This document shows positions 1 through 5,090 of a stretch of DNA of 5,090 nt, piece by piece; position 1 is the stretch's first letter, and every line of letters begins with the position of its first letter. The notes under the pieces are model-generated. The model worked only from the letters and a program-made list of their open reading frames with translations, ran no database searches and was not told the DNA's origin. Both the position numbers and the translations under genes were made by a program. Source of the stretch: DASSWG01 sp041689995 (GTDB lineage: Bacteria > Bacteroidota > Bacteroidia > Flavobacteriales > Flavobacteriaceae); contig JBDNFD010000009.1 in assembly GCA_041689995.1 (NCBI GenBank), forward strand, positions 1-5,090, in the 5' to 3' direction.

Positions 1-1
1 A

Positions 2-73
2 AAGGAATTAATGCAGCAAAACGCCGAATTATATGCGGCTTATTTTAGTTTTTTACAAAAGAAAAAGCGATAG
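2..73 (+). CDS. Possible C-terminal tail of an upstream gene (partial)
   Basis: From the left edge, frame 2 stays open for 23 codons and ends in TAG at 71-73. It reads as a helical, charged tail ending in FSFLQKKKR, and its codons look like those of AT-rich Bacteroidota genes. No family can be recognised from so short a piece. If real, its 3' end overlaps the minus-strand terminator of the tracrRNA-like unit B, giving convergent transcription. Frame 1 is also open from the edge to a TAG at 46-48, so the frame choice is uncertain and chance is a fair alternative. Confidence 0.22.
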   Translation, partial: KELMQQNAELYAAYFSFLQKKKR

Positions 74-150
74 GAACTTAATCTACCGCTTTGAATGTTT
101 TCACAACGGAATAATCCTTATTGTGAATTGCTTCAGAATTGAAAATCATC
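60..150 (-). ncRNA. tracrRNA-like unit B
   Basis: Read on the minus strand, this carries an anti-repeat (CTGAAGCAATTCACAAT, ending near 121) complementary to the start of Bacteroidetes type II-C repeats of the form GTTGTGAATTGCTT. It continues directly into AATAAGG, as in known type II-C tracrRNAs such as that of Neisseria. A nexus hairpin GGATTATTCC (117-108) follows, flanked by CACAA (125-121) and TTGTG (106-102), which can also pair. The unit ends in a 9-bp terminator hairpin and T-run. The role would be to pair with crRNA repeats and load Cas9. The 5' end is uncertain: the best -7 candidate is AAGTTTTG (164-157), one base off consensus, without a well-spaced -33 TTG. It may be the main tracrRNA, a second one, or a decayed copy. 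Confidence 0.68.
61..91 (-). terminator. Rho-independent terminator of tracrRNA unit B
   Basis: On the minus strand AAGCGGTAG (91-83) pairs with CTATCGCTT (73-65) in a 9-bp stem with one G-U pair and a 9-nt loop. It is followed by a T-run (66-62 on the plus strand reads as A). This is the expected tracrRNA 3' end. Confidence 0.72.
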
Positions 151-274
151 GAAATACAAAACTTTTTGAGCCTTTTTACGGTTTTCCCCAAAAAAGTGAA
201 TTTATTTTTTTATATATTTAGAACCTAAATAATAAAGATCGTAAAGATTATGATCAAATAATAATGTTGGAAAA

Positions 275-304
275 TAAAAAAATCCCACGGAGTACGCAGG
301 ATTT
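275..304 (-). terminator. Rho-independent terminator of tracrRNA unit A
   Basis: On the minus strand AAATCCTGCG (304-295) pairs with CGTGGGATTT (289-280) across a 5-nt loop, including two G-U pairs. It runs straight into a stretch of seven T (282-276). It is the strongest terminator in the window and defines the 3' end of unit A. Confidence 0.82.
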
Positions 305-348
305 AAGATTTTTCTTCGGCTTATAGCCTTATTGTGAAAAGCTTTCAG
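275..348 (-). ncRNA. tracrRNA-like unit A
   Basis: Read on the minus strand from about 348, the unit has the anti-repeat CCTGAAAGCTTTTCACAAT (348 to about 331), then AATAAGG, a nexus hairpin GGCTATAAGCC (328-318), a small AAGA/TCTT hairpin (about 316-305), and a 10-bp terminator stem with T-run. The predicted size, roughly 70-75 nt, suits a short tracrRNA. A well-formed promoter sits immediately upstream, so the transcript should start at the first bases of the anti-repeat. Its role would be to pair with the crRNA repeat and form the guide complex with the adjacent Cas9. It shares TTCACAATAAGG with unit B but differs in anti-repeat, nexus and terminator, so the two are not recent duplicates. 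Its anti-repeat predicts a repeat starting (G/A)TTGTGAAAAGCTTTC. No array is present here to confirm this. Confidence 0.75.
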
Positions 349-352
349 GTTA

Positions 353-382
353 CAAATATAAATAAATAAAAGCATTTCACAA
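353..382 (-). promoter_or_regulatory. Promoter of tracrRNA unit A
   Basis: On the minus strand TTG (382-380) is followed by exactly 19 nt and then TATATTTG (360-353), a full match to the Bacteroidota TTG-N19-TAnnTTTG promoter. A start about 5-7 nt downstream (about 348-346) would begin the transcript at the anti-repeat of unit A. The promoter lies wholly inside the relic repeat, with TTG supplied by its GTTGTG start. Confidence 0.68.
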
Positions 383-383
383 C
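353..383 (-). repeat. Degenerate half CRISPR repeat upstream of tracrRNA A
   Basis: On the minus strand this 31-nt stretch starts GTTGTGAAATGCTTTT and ends TATATTTG. It matches without gaps the layout of the first 31 nt of Bacteroidetes type II-C repeats, as I recall them: GTTGTG, then a TGCTTT-like block, then TAnnTTTG. It also pairs imperfectly with the anti-repeat of unit A: GTTGTGAAATGCTTT against AAAGCTTTTCACAAT gives one G-U pair and one T-T mismatch in 15. It is best read as a relic repeat, or one co-opted as a promoter. Alternatively it is simply the distal part of a very long anti-repeat. Confidence 0.6.
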
Positions 384-384
384 A

Positions 385-416
385 TACAGTTTCTGTAGGT
401 ACTATTTAAACCTACA
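385..416. promoter_or_regulatory. Overlapping inverted repeats upstream of the tracrRNA A promoter
   Basis: TACAG-TTT-CTGTA (385-397) is a perfect inverted repeat with a 3-nt spacer. TGTAGGT (394-400) and ACCTACA (410-416) form a second perfect 7-bp inverted repeat with a 9-nt gap. Both lie just upstream of the -33 TTG of the tracrRNA A promoter. No T-run follows on either strand, so a terminator is unlikely. An operator, or secondary structure in a longer minus-strand transcript, are the options. Confidence 0.35.
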
Positions 417-489
417 AGAAAAATATAAAATAAGAAAGTAAGCATAATGCCAAAAGAACGAGTTTGGAAGTCTTTCTTTTACTTTTGAA

Positions 490-501
490 ATAGTGCACTA
501 T
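490..501. promoter_or_regulatory. 12-bp perfect palindrome in the cas9 leader region
   Basis: ATAGTGCACTAT is perfectly palindromic and lies about 55 bp upstream of the cas9 -33 region, in sequence without genes. A dimeric regulator site is possible, but no known operator is recognised and chance cannot be excluded. A second, simpler palindrome, AAAAGCTTTT, lies at 505-514. Confidence 0.22.
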
Positions 502-555
502 CCCAAAAGCTTTTCTTTCTTATAAAACAAATATAGATTAAAATCCATTAAGATA

Positions 556-585
556 CTGTATGAACCCTTTTATTTATTAAATTTG
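556..585 (+). promoter_or_regulatory. Promoter of cas9
   Basis: TAAATTTG (578-585) is an exact Bacteroidota TAnnTTTG -7 element. Nineteen bases upstream lies CTG (556-558), one base off the -33 TTG. A start near 591 would leave a leader of about 20 nt before the cas9 ATG at 614. The -33 element lies within the near-palindrome ATACTGTAT (553-561), which resembles sequence next to the tracrRNA A promoter. Confidence 0.6.
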
Positions 586-613
586 AATAATCTTAATTTA
601 AAAAACAACGAGA

Positions 614-3600
614 ATGAGCAACTTAACTTTAGGGATAGATCTTGGGACTAATTCCATTGGATGGGCTATCAGGGATATCGCAGAACAAAAAAATCAAATT
701 GTCAAATCAGGTGTACTGATTTTTGATAAAGGCGTTGGCGAAGAAAAAGGAATTGAGTTTCCTAAAGTTAAAAAAAGAACAGAAAGCCGTGGAAAGCGCA
801 GAAACTATCAAGCTGAAAAGTATAGAAAATGGGAATTACTTGAATTTCTAATAAACAACAAAATGTGCCCCCTCACAATAGATGAATTAAATCAATGGAG
901 AAAATATTCCAAAAAGGATAAAAGAAAATACCCACAAACAGAACCTTTTATTAATTGGTTGCGCTATGACTTTAATGGAGATAGTAAACCAGACTATCAC
1001 TTATTTGGGGGTGACAAGCATGAAAACTATTATTTATTTAGGGCAAAAGCCGTAAGTGAAGATAAAAAAGACAAAACGGTATTTCAGGACAATCCCGAAA
1101 TCTTGGGCCGTGTTTTTTATCATTTGGTACAGAGACGAGGATTTAAAGGACGGGATGAAGAAGAAGCAAAAACAATGCTCCAAGGTTCTAAGGATGGAAC
1201 AACAGAAGGCAGAAATGAAATAGCTGATTATATAGAGAAATATAACAGTTTGGGAGCAGCACTTTACCATTATCAAAAAGACAAATCTAAAAATTATAAA
1301 AAAGTACGAATACGCCAGCGCTATAACCTTAGAAAAGATTATGAAAATGAATTGAAAGAAATTTGCCGTGTCCAGAACCTAAATGAAAAGCATTATGAAA
1401 GACTACATAAAGCGATTATTTGGCAACGTTCCCTTCGAACCCAAAAAGGGTTAATTGGCTTATGTACTTATGAAAAAAATAAACGAAGAGCCCCAATAAG
1501 CCATCCGCTATATGAAGAATACCGCACATGGGTTTTCATCAATAATTTAAAAATCGAAGCACCAGAAGGATGGAAACTTGAAAAATACCTAAAAGAAAAG
1601 ATCTATCCATTTTTTTACAAAAGTGGAGCCGATTTTAAGCTTAAAAGTATTCTTGACAGATTAAATAGGGATGGAGCAAAAATCAATTCAAAATATAGTG
1701 AACGTCCCGACACTAAAGTCTTATCAGCTAAATTACTTAAAAAACTGGAAGATGTATTAGGGGAGAATTGGAAAAAAGATTATAACTGGAAAGCATCTTT
1801 TGTCCGGGAAGCACAACCATCTAAGAAGCAATCCAAAGAATATACAATTGAGGATATATGGCACGTATTGTTCACTTTTGATAGTGAGGAAAAACTCAAA
1901 GAATTTGCCGTAGAAAAATTAAGCTTAACTGAAGATAGTGCGGAAAAGTTTTCAAAAATAAGATTGCAACAAGGCTATGCCACATTAAGCCTTTCTGCCA
2001 TCAAAAAAATCCTCCCCTATCTTCAAAAAGGGTTTTTATACTCCAAGGCCGTTTATATGGCCAACTTGCAAAAAGTATTGGGAACTTATGAGGTTTCCGA
2101 AAATTTTATCAACCATTTTGCTGAAGAAATCGATGAAATTTACGAGGAAGCTTCAGTCAAACGGAAGTTAAACAATGTATTAAATGCCCTTTTCCGTGAA
2201 GAACTTATTTCAGAAGGAGATTACCATTTACCAGAAAATAAAGAATTGGATGAAGCCGATTTAAAATCAATTCAACTAAAAATCTCAGAAGTTCTTGGTG
2301 AAAAAACTTGGGAAGAATTACCGACAAACCAAAAGGAAGAATATCAGCATTATGTAAAAAACAATTATAAAGAATTTTTACGAAAACCACTTTCAGCGAA
2401 AAAAGGTGGGTTTATTGAACAACCAAGGATTCACGACAAGATTTTCGATTACTTGCAGGAGCATTATCCAGAACAAGTTCCAGATAAAAACATTAACTAT
2501 TTATGGCATCCATCAGAGCAAGAAAAATATCCGAATGCAAATGACTATGTTGAAATTGAAATTCAAACAAAAACATTTTACCTTAAGGAATCAGAATTAG
2601 AAAAGTTTCTGTTTAAAAACCCCAACGCTGAAACCAGTGGGATTTCTTTAAAACTTCTAGGTGATCCAGAACCAATCAGTAAAGGATTTAAAAATCCTAT
2701 GGCTCTAAAAACACTTCATAAACTAAAGCATCTACTCAACTTTTTACTTCAAACCGAACAAATAGACAAACAAACACGGATAGTGGTTGAAATTGCCCGT
2801 GAATTAAACAACACCAATTATAGAAAAGCCTTGGAAAAATGGCAGAATGACCGCGAAAAGGAAAACGAAATATTTAAAAAACGTGTTGAAGAAATAAACA
2901 AAGAGTGCCAAACCAATTTTGACCTTAATGACAAAAGTCTAATCAGAAAAATCAGGCTTTGGGAGGAACAAAATAGAAAGTGCCTTTATACTGGGGAAAC
3001 CATTAATATGTGTGATGTGCTTAACGGTGAATATTATGACATTGAACATACCATTCCTGCTAGCATTAGTTTTGATAGCGAATTGAAAAACCTTAGCCTA
3101 GCAAATAAGGACTTCAACTCAAATGTTAAAGGTAAGAGATATCCCACTCAATTAGATAATTATGATGACACCTCAAACTTTAACGGAAAAACAATACAAC
3201 CAATATTAAAAAATATTGAAACCATTTTTGGAAAACGCACTGTCGAAAAAAAGAAAAAGAAAGGTGTTGAAAAAGAAATCAAAATTGTCAAATGGAGCAA
3301 AATAACAGATCTAGAAACCCAACTGGATACCTTGAAAAACTTAAGCTATATCGATTCAAAAGACAAGAAGGATTATTTCATTCAAAAACGACATCTTATA
3401 AAATTCCAATTGGATTATTTCAAAAGCAAACTACAGACCTTTACTATTGAAGAATATAAAGCTAGTTGGCGAAACAGTCAATTACGTGACACGCAAATTA
3501 TGACCAAGTATGCTGTCCCTTATTTAAGAACTGTTTTCAATCGAGTAGAAGTTCAAAAAGGAAATGTAGTAAATGATTTTAAAGAAATATATAACGTAAA

Positions 3601-4870
3601 ACTATTTGGGAAGAAAAAAGACCGTACTAAAAACAGTCATCACGCTGTTGATGCTGCAATTTTAACCCTCATTCCAAAACCCATCTATCGTGATAAGATT
3701 TTAAAAAACTATAACCTAGAAAAAGACAACGGTACAGCCAAAACCTACCATGAACAACCCTTGGATTGGGGAAATTTTAAAACCGCTTATATAAAAGAAA
3801 TTGAAAATGAAATTCTAATCAATAATCAAAAAGAACATAAAACATTAACACCTACTTTTAAGAAAGTTAGAAGGCGTGGTAAGATAGATTACGATAAAAA
3901 TGGAAATATAAAATGGGCAAAAGGCGATACAATAAGAGGGCAATTGCACGGCGAATCTTTTTATGGAGCTGTAAAGCAACCCAAACGTGACGACAACAAC
4001 AAAATCATTTTTGATGATGACAAAAAGATGCAGTTGGAAGATGAAATCAAACTCGTTATCAGGAAACCTCTACTCTATGCAAAAGATGCCGCTTCACCAG
4101 GTTTTAAAAATCTGGTAGATATAGAAAAAAATATTGTTGATAAGGCACTGTTTGATATTATACAAAAACAAGTTGGAAATGCAGAAAGTTTTAAGACTGC
4201 TTTAGAAGAAGGCATGTACATGCTAAACAAAAGAGGAGAAAGAGTTAATAAAATTAGGCACATAAGGTGTTTTGAACGACTAAAACATTCTACAGCCGTA
4301 AGACCTCATGAGCACGATTTTGTTTCAGATAAAGAACATAAACAAACTACTTATGCCCAAAATGGTGAAAATGTGTTTTGTTTATTATATAAAGGACAGA
4401 TAAAAAATCAAGAAGAAAGAGCCATCAATATCATTGGAATTTTTGATTTAGCAAAATTGGATATTCAAGACGAAAAAGAATTCTTTGAAATTCCCCATTT
4501 CAACTCAATAAAAAAGAAAAAAGTAAAGCTTCCGCTATATTCGGTTTTAAAATCCGGTCAAAAAGCGATTTTTTATAAAGAAAACTTGGAAGAACTGAAA
4601 GAGCTTACAGAAAATGAACTTTCCAAAAGATTGTATAAAATGTATCAATTCGAAGCAGATTCGAATAAAATAAAATTTAAGCATCATTTAATTTCAGGGG
4701 CAAATACAGAAATTAATAAATCGCTGCCCAAAGAGTATAAAGAAGCCTCTCCTTTTGGAACTTTTGAAGAACAGCCCTTGCTACGTCTAACTGCCAACAA
4801 TTGGAATTTCGCTATTGAAGGAAAAGATTTTGAAATGAAAATTGACGGAACAATTCAATTCAAATTTTGA
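614..4870 (+). CDS. cas9: Type II-C CRISPR-associated endonuclease Cas9
   Basis: This is an RNA-guided DNA endonuclease that uses a crRNA:tracrRNA duplex to cut both strands of a matching target beside a PAM. The 1418-residue chain is full length for the large Bacteroidetes II-C group. RuvC-I is at the N-terminus (GIDLGTNSIGWA, catalytic D9), followed by an arginine-rich bridge helix (about 54-79). The recognition lobe includes HLVQRRGFKG at 170-179. RuvC-II is IVVEIARELN (E726). HNH contains DIEHTIP (H812), with N826 and N835 at the spacings of SpCas9 N854 and N863. RuvC-III is HHAVDA (H1010, D1013). The C-terminal region ends in family-typical LKSGQKAIFY (1312-1321), RLYKMYQFE (from 1339) and a final EGKDFEMKIDG-like stretch. 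All nuclease residues are present, so an active double-strand nuclease is expected. The start is fixed by the RuvC-I motif. The tracrRNA-like genes lie divergently upstream, and a cas1 relic follows 3 bp downstream. A lysine-rich stretch lies between HNH and RuvC-III (about 873-892). The PAM is not predictable from sequence. Confidence 0.98.
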   Translation: MSNLTLGIDLGTNSIGWAIRDIAEQKNQIVKSGVLIFDKGVGEEKGIEFPKVKKRTESRGKRRNYQAEKYRKWELLEFLINNKMCPLTIDELNQWRKYSKKDKRKYPQTEPFINWLRYDFNGDSKPDYHLFGGDKHENYYLFRAKAVSEDKKDKTVFQDNPEILGRVFYHLVQRRGFKGRDEEEAKTMLQGSKDGTTEGRNEIADYIEKYNSLGAALYHYQKDKSKNYKKVRIRQRYNLRKDYENELKEICRVQNLNEKHYERLHKAIIWQRSLRTQKGLIGLCTYEKNKRRAPISHPLYEEYRTWVFINNLKIEAPEGWKLEKYLKEKIYPFFYKSGADFKLKSILDRLNRDGAKINSKYSERPDTKVLSAKLLKKLEDVLGENWKKDYNWKASFVREAQPSKKQSKEYTIEDIWHVLFTFDSEEKLKEFAVEKLSLTEDSAEKFSKIRLQQGYATLSLSAIKKILPYLQKGFLYSKAVYMANLQKVLGTYEVSENFINHFAEEIDEIYEEASVKRKLNNVLNALFREELISEGDYHLPENKELDEADLKSIQLKISEVLGEKTWEELPTNQKEEYQHYVKNNYKEFLRKPLSAKKGGFIEQPRIHDKIFDYLQEHYPEQVPDKNINYLWHPSEQEKYPNANDYVEIEIQTKTFYLKESELEKFLFKNPNAETSGISLKLLGDPEPISKGFKNPMALKTLHKLKHLLNFLLQTEQIDKQTRIVVEIARELNNTNYRKALEKWQNDREKENEIFKKRVEEINKECQTNFDLNDKSLIRKIRLWEEQNRKCLYTGETINMCDVLNGEYYDIEHTIPASISFDSELKNLSLANKDFNSNVKGKRYPTQLDNYDDTSNFNGKTIQPILKNIETIFGKRTVEKKKKKGVEKEIKIVKWSKITDLETQLDTLKNLSYIDSKDKKDYFIQKRHLIKFQLDYFKSKLQTFTIEEYKASWRNSQLRDTQIMTKYAVPYLRTVFNRVEVQKGNVVNDFKEIYNVKLFGKKKDRTKNSHHAVDAAILTLIPKPIYRDKILKNYNLEKDNGTAKTYHEQPLDWGNFKTAYIKEIENEILINNQKEHKTLTPTFKKVRRRGKIDYDKNGNIKWAKGDTIRGQLHGESFYGAVKQPKRDDNNKIIFDDDKKMQLEDEIKLVIRKPLLYAKDAASPGFKNLVDIEKNIVDKALFDIIQKQVGNAESFKTALEEGMYMLNKRGERVNKIRHIRCFERLKHSTAVRPHEHDFVSDKEHKQTTYAQNGENVFCLLYKGQIKNQEERAINIIGIFDLAKLDIQDEKEFFEIPHFNSIKKKKVKLPLYSVLKSGQKAIFYKENLEELKELTENELSKRLYKMYQFEADSNKIKFKHHLISGANTEINKSLPKEYKEASPFGTFEEQPLLRLTANNWNFAIEGKDFEMKIDGTIQFKF

Positions 4871-4873
4871 AAT

Positions 4874-4957
4874 ATGATCAATCGCAGCCTCCTTTTCGGC
4901 AACCCAACATATTTCAGCATCGAAAATAATCCGTTGTGTTTGGTCAGAAAAAAATGA
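4874..4957 (+). pseudogene. cas1: Truncated cas1 remnant (N-terminal 27 codons)
   Basis: Starting 3 bp after the cas9 stop, the frame reads MINRSLLFGNPTYFSIENN, then PLCLVRKK and TGA. This fits the conserved start of type II Cas1, the integrase that inserts new spacers (family pattern MIKRTLYFGNPAYLS...). The usual protein is about 300 residues, so over 90% is missing. The stop falls just after a run of seven A (4948-4954). Skipping one A would extend the frame only to a TAA at about 4979, so a single frameshift does not restore it. None of the three forward frames after 4957 looks like the rest of Cas1, which implies a deletion or replacement. The tight spacing after cas9 is the normal cas9-cas1 operon arrangement. 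It is almost certainly non-functional for adaptation. A chance short ORF is the less likely alternative, given position and motif. Confidence 0.8.
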
Positions 4958-5043
4958 TGCGGTTTTATTCAGCAACAAAAAACACTAATTTTACAAATCT
5001 TTTAAAAACAAGCTTCAAAGCAAACTTATTAAATACCTAATTT

Positions 5044-5090
5044 ATGTCAGAAAAACCAAAATCAGAAGGCAAATGTCTCTTTTGCAACAA
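5044..5090 (+). CDS. Start of an unrelated gene with N-terminal CxxC (partial)
   Basis: ATG at 5044 opens MSEKPKSEGKCLFCN and continues past the window edge. C11 and C14 form a CxxC that could be half of a zinc-binding site. The GKCLFC start recalls uncharacterised Bacteroidota proteins with a small N-terminal zinc finger, but this is from memory and only 15 residues are visible. It is not Cas1 or Cas2. The 86 bp between the cas1 relic and this start hold no clear terminator. A weak TAATTTTA (4986-4993) is the only promoter-like box. It occupies the place where cas1 and cas2 would normally continue, so it probably marks the far side of a deletion or insertion junction. Confidence 0.6.
   Translation, partial: MSEKPKSEGKCLFCN

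Noticed and set aside
24..52. Possible plus-strand terminator: GCCG/CGGC hairpin followed by T-rich sequence
   Set aside because: The stem is only 4 bp with a 9-nt loop and the T-tract is interrupted, which is too weak to call.
96..107. GTTGTGAAAAC on the minus strand within unit B, resembling a repeat start
   Set aside because: It forms the 3' arm of the CACAA/TTGTG stem around the nexus of unit B. It lacks the TGCTTT block and the TAnnTTTG box at the right spacing, so it is not called a repeat.
33..221. 62-codon plus-strand open frame
   Set aside because: It runs antisense through the tracrRNA-like unit B including its terminator, its product resembles no family, and it is rich in F, I and Y as expected of AT-rich noncoding DNA.
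1..613. A CRISPR array
   Set aside because: Only repeat-like and anti-repeat-like single copies are present, with no regular series of repeats and spacers.
1034..1276. Minus-strand open frame inside cas9
   Set aside because: It lies wholly antisense to the recognition-lobe part of cas9, with a cysteine- and phenylalanine-rich translation typical of a shadow frame.
2205..2600. Short open frames on both strands inside cas9
   Set aside because: Both overlap conserved cas9 coding sequence in other frames and have no recognisable product or start signal.
4075..4263. Minus-strand open frame inside the 3' part of cas9
   Set aside because: It is a shadow of the cas9 frame with no independent support.
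4787..4978. Minus-strand open frame across the cas9 end and the cas1 relic
   Set aside because: It is antisense to two supported coding stretches, and no promoter or family match is seen.

Overview
The window is AT-rich, and its gene starts lack strong Shine-Dalgarno sites. Its promoters fit the Bacteroidota form (TTG, about 19 bp, TAnnTTTG). Together with a large Bacteroidetes-style Cas9, this points to a member of the Bacteroidota, probably a flavobacterium-like organism. The genus cannot be fixed from the sequence.

Layout. Positions 1-613 hold no convincing complete protein gene but are rich in CRISPR RNA parts on the minus strand, pointing away from cas9. There are two tracrRNA-like units in tandem. 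Unit A runs from about 348 down to 275 and unit B from about 150 down to 60. Each has an anti-repeat, the shared core TTCACAATAAGG, a short nexus hairpin and a terminator hairpin with a T-run. Unit A is preceded by a degenerate half CRISPR repeat (383 down to 353) that contains a consensus Bacteroidota promoter. Positions 151-274 show nothing clear beyond a poor candidate promoter for unit B. Positions 385-555 carry several inverted repeats. A cas9 promoter lies at 556-585. Positions 614-4870 encode a full-length, catalytically complete type II-C Cas9 of 1418 aa. Three bases later begins a 27-codon remnant matching the N-terminus of Cas1, which then stops. An unrelated reading frame starts at 5044 and leaves the window.

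Interpretation. This looks like a type II-C locus that kept its effector (cas9) and tracrRNA genes but lost most of cas1. The downstream sequence where cas2 and the array usually sit has been replaced. No CRISPR array is visible. The most interesting signals are the two different tracrRNA-like units, the repeat-derived tracrRNA promoter, and an 11-nt sequence next to that relic repeat that recurs with one mismatch over the -33 region of the cas9 promoter. The last could reflect a shared operator or guide-like self-regulation by a long tracrRNA. The motif match is seen in the sequence; both explanations are inference.
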